IMG/VR virus record: IMGVR_UViG_3300029787_000297 | Coordinates: 1-22,709 of that record | Strand: one strand, 5' to 3' | Length of the DNA stretch: 22,709 nucleotides | Source of the DNA: a virus | Part shown: positions 4,834 through 13,995 of the stretch, piece after piece | How the letters are laid out: every line of letters begins with the position of its first letter | Numbering within the stretch: the stretch's first letter is position 1 | The notes under the pieces: generated by a model | Told to the model about the DNA's origin: nothing | The model's database searches: none | The model's input: only the letters and a program-made list of their open reading frames with translations | Made by a program: the position numbers and the translations under genes

Positions 4834-5105
4834 GTAATGTCACCCTGAACCGTTGTATCATTATATGACGCTGGCAAGTCGCGCAGTTGTTGGCGATACG
4901 TTTGCCAAGAACTAGACAAGGTTAAATCCGACCCTGCCCTCCAATCTGTTTCTGCCAGTTTTTGATCACGCTTTAATCTCAACCCGGCCCATGCCCTTGC
5001 GGCGGCACCGTCTGCCCAGGCCTGTTCCTCGGCTTCTCGCACTGCCTGTTCTTCGTCAGTTAGATTGACTGCAACGCCATTAACCCGTTTGGTGTAGATT
5101 GCCAT
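4812..5105 (-). CDS. Tail fiber/tail assembly chaperone-like protein
   Basis: This 97-aa protein has the familiar pattern L-R-L-K-R-D-Q-K-L-A-E-T-D-W (about residues 42-55), W-Q-T-Y-R-Q-Q-L-R-D-L-P (about 67-78), and a C-terminal I-T-W-P-S-E-P. This 'RD..L..TDW ... YRQ.LRDLP ... WP..P' signature occurs in small phage proteins annotated as tail assembly chaperones or tail-fiber assembly proteins, usually just downstream of a tail fiber gene as here. Its ribosome-binding site TAGGAAAG begins with the fiber's stop codon. In a podovirus it more likely helps fiber folding or attachment than tail-length control. Confidence 0.75.
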   Translation of the reverse strand: MAIYTKRVNGVAVNLTDEEQAVREAEEQAWADGAAARAWAGLRLKRDQKLAETDWRAGSDLTLSSSWQTYRQQLRDLPASYNDTTVQGDITWPSEPS

Positions 5106-5114
5106 CTTTCTTTC

Positions 5115-7328
5115 CTATGTGTGTTTGATGCCGAATACCGACATTTTACCGGACACAATCGATCCGCTGGAAAATTTAAAAAGTATTCTGTCCACGACAA
5201 TCTGGCTCAGTCGGCTACCATTAATCAAAGCCATTCGTGGGTGTGGTTGCGCGGTCCGGTAATGTCCAGTGCCATGTATGTTTGGGAACATGGCCGTTGA
5301 ACCCACATGTAATGTGAGCATAGCACCCCAACCCTCACCTGCGGCATTTCCCACGCGGTCAGTTGAGGCGTCCTGGCCTATCAAATCGATTGTTGCTGAA
5401 CCCGTGGAACCTTGGCGCGTTATAGTCGAACCGTCTCCGCTGTCGTATTGGAGTGTTGCGAAAGAATAATCACTACCACCACTATCAATTCCAGAGCTAT
5501 CCCCAAATTGTATTTGCGGTGTTACGTCGTCGGTAGCCGGGTGCATACCAGAAAAAATAACTCCAAAAGTGTGATATGTGCTGGCATCCAACCCGGTCTG
5601 AGTTAGGCTGGCATCACTGCTAGCCTCTTGTGATCCGATTAACGTCCACGCCCCGCCGCTTCCGGCTAAATCCAAAATACCCTGTACGGTGTCGCGTTTC
5701 GTGTTGCCGCTGTCCGATACATCGCCCAGCAAAATCGAGTCACCCGCTGCAACCGTGACCTCAGTAAAATCTGCAACCAGTGCATCTTTTAATTTAGTCT
5801 CATCAACCGCGTTGTTGGCAATCATGGCGGTGGCTACAGTGCCATATGAAACGTCCGTGCCGTCGCTCTGTAGTACCGTGTTAGCTGACCCAACTGCCAG
5901 CCGCGCTGTCGCATTGCTGCTGTCTCTGACGATGATGTCGCCGCGTGTCGTCATCGGATCAGACAAAGAGCCAGCGTTGCCGGATCGCGTAAATTCAATC
6001 GCCACGGCATCGGTGTCAGCGAAACTACCGTTGCTGTCCACATGCGTAACCGCCAGTTTTACATAACCACTGGCGTCAGTAGATGCGCCTGACAATTTGT
6101 AGATCGCGTAATTTGCAGGGGCTGACTTCTTAGTAACCCGCACCTGACCACGGTCAGCCGTGTTAGTGCTGTCGTCCCATGACAAAATGTATGCTGATAC
6201 ATCCGCACTATTAGCGTCAGCATCGTCTATGTAGATTGCGGTTACGCTGCCTAGTGTGCCGTTGTTTAAACGGATGACGCCTGTTCCGGGGTCTGCGTCC
6301 GATGTGGTGGTGCTAAATGTGTAATCCAACCCAGCATAGTCGCTGTCGCCAGATGGCGAAAACGCAATGCTAATCTCCGCACTGTTGGACATAGACGTTG
6401 AACCAGCTACATATGACACCGGGACTTTTGTATAGCCGCTTGCATCCGTGACCGCGCCCGTGACCTTAAAAATAACCATTGGTGATGCAGGGTTGGGATT
6501 ACCAGCAATTGTAATGTAACCCTTGGTGCTACCAGACGTAGCGTCATCCCATGACTGAACCCATGCGCTAATGTCTGTGGTGCCGTCGCTATCGTCCACA
6601 TACATAATCGTAGCTGAGTTTAAGCTGGTGTTGTTAAGCCTGATAAACCCAGCGCCAGGATCGCTGTCCGTTGTCGTTGTCGAGTATTGCATCGACACGC
6701 CGCCCATCATGCCCGTTTGACCAACAGGAATACCCAACGCTAAGGCACCAGTTGATGCTGTGAATGATGCAGTGGCTGTGCCGGGCGCACCGGAAGACGT
6801 GGCAACATTTGATACGGTGACGCTGCTCACGCGGCCAGTTGTATTCTCTAAAGCATCTGCGTCTGAGTTCCACCCCAGCAATTTAGATGCACTTGGCTCT
6901 GGAAGTTTGGAAGACGCGCCGCCTGTGTAGGTGTCTGGGAACGATACAGACTTATCAATATCCGACTGCTGCTCTTGCGCTACCATCATGGAACGGTCTA
7001 GCGCAGTTTCATGCGTCTCAGCCGGGAAGGGATCGTTGGCCACGTAATCGGTTGTTTGCGTTTGCGTGGTCTTACGTCGAATGTGCCATTGCACCGTATC
7101 CGCTGGTGCTGACCCTGCGACCACAGCGCCGGTAGATCCGTTACCACCCGTTACAGTGTAGTGGGTGCTGTAAGACTTGGTCGCTTCTGCCCCTGTCGCA
7201 ATCGTCCGTTCGATCACTTCAAGTTCGGCACTGGCGCCTGTTCCTTGAAACGGGAACGACACGGCAAAAGACGTAGTTGATCCGTTCCCCGTGTAGGACA
7301 CGGAGGTTGTGGTAGAGCTAACTGTCAT
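5115..7328 (-). CDS. Tail fiber protein with T7-type N-terminal domain
   Basis: This 737-aa receptor-binding fiber has an N-terminal region (about residues 1-130: Y-T-G-N-G-S-T-T-S-F near the start, then H-E-T-A-L-D-R-S-M-M) that resembles the virion-attachment domain of T7 gp17. Residues 215-327 and 338-450 are two copies of a 113-aa module. A G-D-I-I-V-R-D-S-S-N-A-T-A-R-L shaft motif follows near residue 463, common in phage fibers. The C-terminal 180 residues are Gly/Ser/Asp-rich and probably hold the receptor-binding tip. Composition is strongly Ser/Thr/Asp/Gly-rich, as usual for beta-structured fibers. The ribosome-binding site TAGGAAAG contains the preceding gene's stop. Confidence 0.9.
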   Translation of the reverse strand: MTVSSTTTSVSYTGNGSTTSFAVSFPFQGTGASAELEVIERTIATGAEATKSYSTHYTVTGGNGSTGAVVAGSAPADTVQWHIRRKTTQTQTTDYVANDPFPAETHETALDRSMMVAQEQQSDIDKSVSFPDTYTGGASSKLPEPSASKLLGWNSDADALENTTGRVSSVTVSNVATSSGAPGTATASFTASTGALALGIPVGQTGMMGGVSMQYSTTTTDSDPGAGFIRLNNTSLNSATIMYVDDSDGTTDISAWVQSWDDATSGSTKGYITIAGNPNPASPMVIFKVTGAVTDASGYTKVPVSYVAGSTSMSNSAEISIAFSPSGDSDYAGLDYTFSTTTSDADPGTGVIRLNNGTLGSVTAIYIDDADANSADVSAYILSWDDSTNTADRGQVRVTKKSAPANYAIYKLSGASTDASGYVKLAVTHVDSNGSFADTDAVAIEFTRSGNAGSLSDPMTTRGDIIVRDSSNATARLAVGSANTVLQSDGTDVSYGTVATAMIANNAVDETKLKDALVADFTEVTVAAGDSILLGDVSDSGNTKRDTVQGILDLAGSGGAWTLIGSQEASSDASLTQTGLDASTYHTFGVIFSGMHPATDDVTPQIQFGDSSGIDSGGSDYSFATLQYDSGDGSTITRQGSTGSATIDLIGQDASTDRVGNAAGEGWGAMLTLHVGSTAMFPNIHGTGHYRTAQPHPRMALINGSRLSQIVVDRILFKFSSGSIVSGKMSVFGIKHT
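5979..6317 (-). repeat. Fiber module, second copy (protein repeat)
   Basis: Residues 338-450 of the fiber repeat residues 215-327 with equal length and no obvious gaps. Shared anchors are S-T-T-T-x-D-x-D-P-G, I-R-L-N-N, I/V-D-D-x-D, S-W-D-D, T-D-A-S-G-Y and a closing S-G. The start-to-start period is 123 residues. Confidence 0.8.
6348..6686 (-). repeat. Fiber module, first copy (protein repeat)
   Basis: Residues 215-327 of the tail fiber are the first of the two 113-aa modules. The copies are clearly diverged in amino acids, so the duplication is old or both copies were acquired as a set. Related modules occur in other phage tail proteins, from memory. Confidence 0.8.
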
Positions 7329-7337
7329 GGTGCTTTC

Positions 7338-9743
7338 CTAGTTAACGGCTTCAGTTGGCCTTATGTAGAAATCTTGTCCGGTTTCTTCGTGTACGCGCTT
7401 TTCAAAATTGCGGGCAAACCCTGGCTTTATGTATTCGGCCATTTGCCACCACAGCATGTAATCCAATGCTGTGCGGGCGTACCAAATATTAGCGCCGGGG
7501 ATCATTGACTTGGCTGTGCGGAATGTTTTGTAGGTCAACCTGTCAGTATCGCCTTCAATTAAATCGTTAATAGAACGAGTTGTCCTTAAAACTGTTCCTA
7601 AAATTGGCCCTCCAACAGCTTCTGCAAATCCAACATTTAAACGCTGTTCACCGCCTATCGCTCCAATGACTAGATCACCATAGAACCCAGCACCACCAGC
7701 AGTCATAAACGCATCAAAAAATGCCTTCATGCTTGGCTCCCTAGGCTCCTTACCAGCAGCAAGATCCTTTGCCAGATTTGCAATATACCCGTACACAGTC
7801 ATGCTTAGAATTAGATGGAGGCCGTATCCTACCTTGCTACCTTCGTTTTTAAATGCCCTAGAAATAATTTCTTGAGTGTATGCAATGCTGAATGATTTTA
7901 GATGGAAAAACAGCATTGAAATTTCCGTCATTGGTTCACCGCGTTTACCGGCGCCCCTTATCAATGCGTTCGTTCTAGCCCCTGGTGTAAGCACGGCGCT
8001 GTCGGCAAAGCCGCCGAAAAACTCTTTCATCTTCAACGCAAAATCTGCGTCTAATATATAATCAACATCTATATATGTTTTGCCTTCAACGTCGCGCACG
8101 GCGTTTTTTAACGTTGCCCAATTATCTGGTGTAATTCCGTAAGCAGACATTTCTGCCCTAAGTTGTGGGTGTATGGCGTCAAAAGATTTGCCCACTTGTT
8201 TAGATATGTAGTTAGCAAGAGTTAATGTCGCGGCTGTCTTCATGCTGTCGTTAAGCCAATTCATGCCGGTAACACGCATCACCACACTAATGAGGTTTGA
8301 ACCTTGCCCATTGATGCCGTCATTACCCAGCCAGCGAGATTGTACGCCAGAAATCAGGCTGTCCATTCCTATGGCCATGCTGTCCGCAACGTCTCGCGTT
8401 TCGCCTTTACCTCTGCCACGGACAAGAACAGACAAGACAGAAGCGTGTGCTTCTAAAAATGGAACGCCTACATCTGCTAATCTTGTTGCTGTTGTCCCTG
8501 CGTCTGAAATTGACGTAAGCACAGTGCCGCCTAGCAATGCACTACTGGATAAATTTTTTCCCCAATTTGTTGCTCTTGCTAAAAACCACCCTGTTGCTTT
8601 GTACGGTGGCAAGATCGACGCAGCGCCTGTCACCTCTTCATACATGCGTTCGATGTATTTTGGATTAATCTTATTTGCTATTTCCTGATTGTTACGCAAT
8701 TTACTCCGCGCCCGGTCTATGACTTCATCTAACATAGATTGTGGGTTCGGCCCCAAGTGCATCATCGCCGCAACGCTGCGCGACATCATGTCTACGCCAC
8801 CAAAAAAACTAGTTCCTACATCCGGTAACCCGTATTGTTTCATGTAAGACCATGCGCTTTGGCCATCTTTAAAATGCAATGATCTGTGATGGCCTAGTTG
8901 CTTGGCCATGTTACCTGGACCTTTAAAGCCAGGAGGCGCAGATAAATCTTTTACAATGTCGTCACGGCGCCCGCTAATTATTGTCGCCCATGATTTTTCA
9001 AGATGCTCCACCTTTTGTGCATCTGTCATCTTTCGCCCAAAAGTTCGCTCTTCGTCAAGAAACGGCAAGATGTCTTTAATCCACTGGTCCCTGCCAGCCC
9101 TATGAACCTTCAAACTGTCATGAGATTGCTTCACTAAATAACCGGGTATCTTGGCAATGTCGGCGCCGTGTTTGTTAGCCGACTTCCTTAAAAACTCGTT
9201 CGCATCCTCCATTGCTTCTGCGATAACTTTAGCGGTTCTATTGCCTGTACTTCCCGGCTCATAACTTTCACGCATAAGCAACTCACCGTTTTCCGCGTTA
9301 CGCAGAAACGCCATTCCTTCAGCCCGTGGCACACCGTTAGCCTCTATATTGCGAGCGAACATAACTTGAGCTTGTCGTTCAAGCGCACGGAATGTGCTTT
9401 CAACAGATCTTTTGTATGGGCTGTTGCCATACTCTCCCGCCATAATGCTTTCAAGAAATTTAGGAATATCTTTGTCAGGGATTTCGCGCAGCCGCTGTAT
9501 AAACTTTAACCGCGTTTTATAGTTTAACGCTCTGTTGCGCTTTTCGTTAATCGCAGCGCGTTCCTCTTGCGCCACCCTTTCGTTGACCGCTTTCTTTAAT
9601 TCAGCGTCCAGATCGACAACATTCTTGTCGGCTTGCAGCCGTTCTAAAATATCAACAACTTCGTCTTTCAGTTCCTTTGCTTGCTGTTCGTTTAAATTCG
9701 GCGCAGCTTGCCGGATGGTTGCAACGCAATTATCAAACGCCAT
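7338..9743 (-). CDS. Internal virion protein, C-terminal half of a gp16/large polyvalent-type protein
   Basis: This 801-aa protein starts at an ATG overlapping the preceding stop as TAATG; a GTG eight codons upstream is less likely. Residues about 12-90 are a charged helical, probably coiled-coil region. The middle has N-L-S-S-S-A-L-L-G-G-T-V-L-T-S-I-S-D-A-G. The C-terminal third has H-L-K-S-F-S-I-A-Y, G-Y-I-A-N-L-A-K-D-L-A-A-G-K-E-P and G-G-A-G-F-Y-G-D. This series of motifs is typical of the C-terminal region of large podovirus internal (ejected) virion proteins. The role would be part of the inner core that helps DNA cross the cell envelope. The partner N-terminal half is the gene immediately upstream. 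Confidence 0.75.
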   Translation of the reverse strand: MAFDNCVATIRQAAPNLNEQQAKELKDEVVDILERLQADKNVVDLDAELKKAVNERVAQEERAAINEKRNRALNYKTRLKFIQRLREIPDKDIPKFLESIMAGEYGNSPYKRSVESTFRALERQAQVMFARNIEANGVPRAEGMAFLRNAENGELLMRESYEPGSTGNRTAKVIAEAMEDANEFLRKSANKHGADIAKIPGYLVKQSHDSLKVHRAGRDQWIKDILPFLDEERTFGRKMTDAQKVEHLEKSWATIISGRRDDIVKDLSAPPGFKGPGNMAKQLGHHRSLHFKDGQSAWSYMKQYGLPDVGTSFFGGVDMMSRSVAAMMHLGPNPQSMLDEVIDRARSKLRNNQEIANKINPKYIERMYEEVTGAASILPPYKATGWFLARATNWGKNLSSSALLGGTVLTSISDAGTTATRLADVGVPFLEAHASVLSVLVRGRGKGETRDVADSMAIGMDSLISGVQSRWLGNDGINGQGSNLISVVMRVTGMNWLNDSMKTAATLTLANYISKQVGKSFDAIHPQLRAEMSAYGITPDNWATLKNAVRDVEGKTYIDVDYILDADFALKMKEFFGGFADSAVLTPGARTNALIRGAGKRGEPMTEISMLFFHLKSFSIAYTQEIISRAFKNEGSKVGYGLHLILSMTVYGYIANLAKDLAAGKEPREPSMKAFFDAFMTAGGAGFYGDLVIGAIGGEQRLNVGFAEAVGGPILGTVLRTTRSINDLIEGDTDRLTYKTFRTAKSMIPGANIWYARTALDYMLWWQMAEYIKPGFARNFEKRVHEETGQDFYIRPTEAVN

Positions 9744-11455
9744 TAAAACAGACCCGCTAGTATACACGCAGCGGCTTGCTTATATCCGTCGCCTGTTTGT
9801 TTTGTTTCTTCAATAATTTCGTCAGCCTCGCGCATGCTAACGTCAGAAGTGTCAACCGTGTCTCGCAACAACTCATCTTCCTCAAGTTCTGTTTTCAACC
9901 TATCCACGTCGGCAAGCGCGTCATCTATTTCAGTTTGCACAGTAGCTTCGTCAATCAAATCTGGTGTGTCGTCTAGGAACCGTTGGGCGGCTTCCATCGT
10001 TTGCCGTTCTTGAAAATCAAACACTCTGTTCTCTGGCGAATGCGAGCGCTGCACAGCAGCAGTGCCGTAGTCAATGTCAGGGACAACTCGGCTGTTAACA
10101 GGGCCAGAACCCTCTGTTGTTGACGTGTCAATCTGCGACATACGAACGCCGGGTAATTCTGTCGGTAAAACTATGTTTTTGCCGTCAGCTTCTATTGCTT
10201 TGATAAGATCTTTATCGGTTGTGTTTAAAATAAAAAATTCGTCACCGATCTTTGCAACTAAACTTTTTTCAATAACTTTATTGGTTTCTAAAATTTTCCT
10301 TGCGTTTTCGGCGTCACGTTTGCGTTGAAACGACAGATAACTGCCTTCAGGGGTTTGAGTAATAAGTTTTGTTGGAACCTCTATAGTAGTCTCACCGGCA
10401 CTCTCTGCGGTGCGGGGTGGAGCATCAATACCCAGCCTATCAAGTTCCCGTTGCCCTAGTTCTAATTTGGGTTTTGCATCACCGTCAACGCCCTCAGAAA
10501 CTCTAACCGTAAACGTCCCTGTTGCATCGCCGCCTAAAGTCACAGGGTCTAAAACATTTTCCACCCCGTCTGCAAAATCAATTTTCACTCCGCCTGTTGT
10601 TGGGTTGTAAACGCGCCCTAACGCTGTGCTGCTTTCCAAATCAGCACGCAGTATATAATCAACGCCTTGCACAACCCGGCCACTGGCCAATTGGCCAGTA
10701 GCGGCTGACATTGCAGAGTGCTTCGCTTCTGGTGAGGCAGCTTCAACCGCTTCGACAACTTGGCGTGCTGTTATAGGTGGTTTAAATCTGTCTTTAACAA
10801 AGCCGCCAGCGCCATGCAGCCCACCGCCTAGTATGGAACCAAACGCAAAGTTGGCAAAACTGTCATATAGATCGTAGTCCGCTTGCCGGTCTTGTGCGGC
10901 AAAATATACAATCGGTTCAACATACGCAGCACCGACTGCACCCTCTACGGCGCCCCGTTGTGCGCGGACAGAGAACCGGCCAAACTTAGAAGCAGTTTGA
11001 GATAGTTTTGCTGCAAAACGTGCATGGCCAAGAAATGGTATAAACGCCGATCCAATGTTTATTGGGTCTAGCAAAGAGCCAAACAACCCGCCGCCAAACG
11101 TTGCTGCTGATGTAACGACGCCTTCTTTGGCGTTTGCCAAAACAAGGTTACGGCTGATCTCTTCACGTTTGTAATCTATTAAAAGATCTAAGCTGGCGTC
11201 TGTCTCACCCTCTGCTGGTTTTAATTGACCCGTTAGGTTTGCTCTATCGATACGTTCTTCTTGTTCTACCGTGGCCAACACGCGGGACGTATCTGTATCC
11301 CTCGCGTTATTTAATTGAAAATATTTATAAATTGATGACGAAGGATTTTCGGCCCACGCCTCACGGCCAGCAGCGACAGCAGCATCTAGCGTTCCGTATT
11401 GTAAGTTGAGCGGCCCTTGCCGGGGCGTAATGTTTTGCGGAAACCGCTGCGCCAT
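9743..11455 (-). CDS. Internal virion protein, N-terminal half of a gp16/large polyvalent-type protein
   Basis: This 570-aa protein has an Ala/Gly-rich hydrophobic region (about residues 112-145, including G-S-L-L-D-P-I-N-I-G). Next comes an A-V-E-G-A-V-G-A-A-Y segment and F-A-F-G-S-I-L-G-G-G-L-H-G-A near residue 208. These features are common in the N-terminal part of large phage internal virion proteins. The second half is more polar and acidic, ending in a helical tail and A-A-A-C-I-L-A-G-L-F. No lysozyme or transglycosylase motif is evident. Start and stop are each coupled to neighbours as TAATG. With the 801-aa neighbour the pair sums to 1371 aa, close to T7 gp16 (1318 aa). Confidence 0.7.
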   Translation of the reverse strand: MAQRFPQNITPRQGPLNLQYGTLDAAVAAGREAWAENPSSSIYKYFQLNNARDTDTSRVLATVEQEERIDRANLTGQLKPAEGETDASLDLLIDYKREEISRNLVLANAKEGVVTSAATFGGGLFGSLLDPINIGSAFIPFLGHARFAAKLSQTASKFGRFSVRAQRGAVEGAVGAAYVEPIVYFAAQDRQADYDLYDSFANFAFGSILGGGLHGAGGFVKDRFKPPITARQVVEAVEAASPEAKHSAMSAATGQLASGRVVQGVDYILRADLESSTALGRVYNPTTGGVKIDFADGVENVLDPVTLGGDATGTFTVRVSEGVDGDAKPKLELGQRELDRLGIDAPPRTAESAGETTIEVPTKLITQTPEGSYLSFQRKRDAENARKILETNKVIEKSLVAKIGDEFFILNTTDKDLIKAIEADGKNIVLPTELPGVRMSQIDTSTTEGSGPVNSRVVPDIDYGTAAVQRSHSPENRVFDFQERQTMEAAQRFLDDTPDLIDEATVQTEIDDALADVDRLKTELEEDELLRDTVDTSDVSMREADEIIEETKQTGDGYKQAAACILAGLF

Positions 11456-13986
11456 TATGGTCTACCCGCTATTTTGCCAGCGGTATCAACAGGACGTATA
11501 CGCCTTTTTGTTCTTAGTTCTCTGCTTTTCTTTTTCATATACTCATTGTGCGCCTTGACCTCACCATCAAACGACACACTAATTGGTTTTTTGTTAGCAT
11601 CTTGAATTAAACGCCCGGTAGCGTCAGTTAGGTTTGCCTTGGTGCCGTCTTGCGACATGATCCAAATGGCACTGCCAGAAGTAAGCAACGAACGCATTTT
11701 CTCTTGGGCAACTTCCTCCGTGTCACCTGCCCCAATAAGATTGTCAAATGGCTTTCTATAAAATTTTACATCAGGATTACGCTCAACCCACGTACGTAGT
11801 GCGGTTTGCACCCGGCTTGCATCAAACTCGCTTTGGTCTGCTCTGTCACTTTTAGCAACAATGCCGCGCAATCTTGGCAAGGAAACAACGAGATAGTTGT
11901 CACTAACAATGTCGTTGTAGGCTTTATCAACAGCCTTATCGACAGATAGACCTGATCGCATATAACCAAGCGCAATTAATTCAACAGCGTTGCGAGATGT
12001 GTTAGCCAAACCAACACCACGGTCTCCCGCTGCACTTGTTACGTCGTTCATTTTAGCCGTTAAAACTTTTGACAAATCAGCCGTGTCAACACTTTGCTTT
12101 AATTCTTGCGTCGTCGCTTGGCCCATCAAAGTAATAAGGCGGTCCTGCACGTCTTTATTATCAACCATCATTATGGTGGCAACGCGGTCATCTAATTTGG
12201 CGCCTGTTAGTTCGTTTAACAATCCGTCGAAATCGTCACCCATAACCTCGCGCAGCCTGTTAATTTCATTAACAACAGATTGCGGATTGTCTTCCATCCG
12301 TTTCGACAAGTCGCTGGCAATCGCTGTTACATACTGCTTTGGCAACAACCGTCTGTTGGCCTCTGGTATACCCAGCCGTTCGAATTCTGTTTGCCGCACT
12401 GCTGCAAAGTCTTCGTATGTTTCCGGGGTTTGATTGGCACCACTTTCCGCAAATTCCTGGTAGCGTTCACGCGCTGCGTTGCTTGATGATAAAATTGCTT
12501 GCGCGGGGTCTTTGCTTCGAAGTGTGTTGATTGCCTTTGCTGCTTTTACAACCATAGCTGCGTTGCTTTCACGCAATCTTTGGATTTTTTGTGTTGGCGC
12601 AGTTTCGGTTGCTGCTTCTCCCGCTTCTGCAACAATTTCTGTCTGCAGACTAGGGGCAGCACTTTGCAAAGCGATATTTGTTGATGCAATAGTAACTACT
12701 TCGTCGCGTATTTGTTTTAACTCTTCTGCTGCTTTTGGGTCTGCGACATTAGCTGCAATTGCTTCATCACTAATTGCTTCCTCTTGCGCTTCTGTCGGCG
12801 TGCCTGTTTTGCTTATAGCATTAAGGTTGCGTCTAAACTCGTCCGCATAATCAGCGCCACGTCTATCTAATATTGTTTTAATTCTTGCTACGCCGTCAGT
12901 CCGCTGCTTGAGATTTTGCAAAATTATTTCTGCGTTAGCGCCGGTAGAACCTTCCGTAGCGTCAGCTTCAAGGCTTTCTGCAATATCTAATAACGCTTGT
13001 GTTGATAAATTTTGATCTAGCTTGTTTCTCGTATCTTCATATCCAATTTGATCCTGAAATCGGTCACGTAAAACCATTGCTTTTTCTGTATCGTGCATGT
13101 TTGCAACAAGGCCATCTATAACTTCTCCACGCACTTTTTCACTTGTGTTTCCTCCCGCTTGGCTGATTTTGATAAGCATGTTTACTTTTTTTTGTATTTT
13201 TGTGTCATGCGCGTTTCTCTCAGCCCGACCTTGGCTTTCCAACTGCTTAATTTTTTGCTTTGCTTTGTTAGTTAAAGATGCGCGTTGTCTGCCAGTAAGG
13301 TGAATAAATTTATCTTCGCCTTCCTGTTCTTCTAACTGCCTTTTTAATTTTTGCGGGTTAGCGCCAATTAAAAACTCTGCCCGCGCAAGATCCGAGTTAT
13401 TTAAAAATTCTCTATATTTCCTCTCACCATCATCAGCAGAAATTACACGGTTTGCATACGCTTGTTGAAGAAGTTCCCTAGCATCATCCATCCGCGCCAT
13501 ACGATCCTTAACAGTGTCGTCTGGTCTTATTGCATTAGCTAGTGCCGTTAAATTAGTAACAAGATTAGCCTCTAACTTTTGACGGCCACGAATAATGCCA
13601 TCCTTCTGCACAGCGATTTGTGACCGTGCCACCATCTCACGGGCTGCACTGTCAAAAGAACGCTGGGCATTCATCGACAGACCGTTGCCCGCTTCTGCAA
13701 TAATTGCTTCTGCTCGTTCGGCAAAGGTACTCATTGACCCTATGGGGTCTTCAGTTTGTAAATCTAATTCTAATTGTTGCAGCTTTAGTTGCGCGTTGAC
13801 CCTGGCTTGATGCGCTGCATCGTCATCCGCTGCCTTTAATAGACCAAAGCCTACTTGTGCTAACTGATTACCAACACCAGCAACCGCCCGACCAATATTG
13901 TTTTGTTGCGATACACCTCGCGCACGCTGCACGCCTGACGTTGCTAAAGCGCGACTTTGGGATGTGTATGTGGGTATTCGTGCCAT
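11455..13986 (-). CDS. Internal virion protein, gp15-like
   Basis: This 843-aa, almost entirely helical protein is rich in Ala, Gln, Arg, Glu and Asp, with no membrane segment. The N-terminus (M-A-R-I-P-T-Y) is followed by R-A-V-A-G-V-G-N-Q-L-A-Q-V-G near residue 32, then long coiled-coil-like helices. Size (T7 gp15 is 747 aa), composition and position between a gp14-like and a gp16-like gene identify it as the core/ejection protein equivalent to gp15. That protein forms a periplasmic conduit with gp14 and gp16 in T7. Sequence similarity to T7 itself is not obvious by eye. The ribosome-binding site TAAGGA (13993-13998) contains the stop of the preceding gene. Confidence 0.75.
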   Translation of the reverse strand: MARIPTYTSQSRALATSGVQRARGVSQQNNIGRAVAGVGNQLAQVGFGLLKAADDDAAHQARVNAQLKLQQLELDLQTEDPIGSMSTFAERAEAIIAEAGNGLSMNAQRSFDSAAREMVARSQIAVQKDGIIRGRQKLEANLVTNLTALANAIRPDDTVKDRMARMDDARELLQQAYANRVISADDGERKYREFLNNSDLARAEFLIGANPQKLKRQLEEQEGEDKFIHLTGRQRASLTNKAKQKIKQLESQGRAERNAHDTKIQKKVNMLIKISQAGGNTSEKVRGEVIDGLVANMHDTEKAMVLRDRFQDQIGYEDTRNKLDQNLSTQALLDIAESLEADATEGSTGANAEIILQNLKQRTDGVARIKTILDRRGADYADEFRRNLNAISKTGTPTEAQEEAISDEAIAANVADPKAAEELKQIRDEVVTIASTNIALQSAAPSLQTEIVAEAGEAATETAPTQKIQRLRESNAAMVVKAAKAINTLRSKDPAQAILSSSNAARERYQEFAESGANQTPETYEDFAAVRQTEFERLGIPEANRRLLPKQYVTAIASDLSKRMEDNPQSVVNEINRLREVMGDDFDGLLNELTGAKLDDRVATIMMVDNKDVQDRLITLMGQATTQELKQSVDTADLSKVLTAKMNDVTSAAGDRGVGLANTSRNAVELIALGYMRSGLSVDKAVDKAYNDIVSDNYLVVSLPRLRGIVAKSDRADQSEFDASRVQTALRTWVERNPDVKFYRKPFDNLIGAGDTEEVAQEKMRSLLTSGSAIWIMSQDGTKANLTDATGRLIQDANKKPISVSFDGEVKAHNEYMKKKSRELRTKRRIRPVDTAGKIAGRP

Positions 13987-13995
13987 ACTATGTCC

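Noticed and set aside
4812-5105. Programmed frameshift in the tail assembly chaperone-like gene
   Set aside because: Such frameshifts belong to long-tailed phages with a tape measure. No slippery site or tape measure gene is seen here.
8242-8688. Open + strand frame of 148 codons opposite the internal virion protein
   Set aside because: It lies antisense inside a long coherent gene and has a composition typical of a shadow frame. It has no ribosome-binding site or domain.
12479-12850. Open + strand frame of 123 codons opposite the gp15-like gene
   Set aside because: It is an Ala/Ser-rich shadow frame with no start signal.
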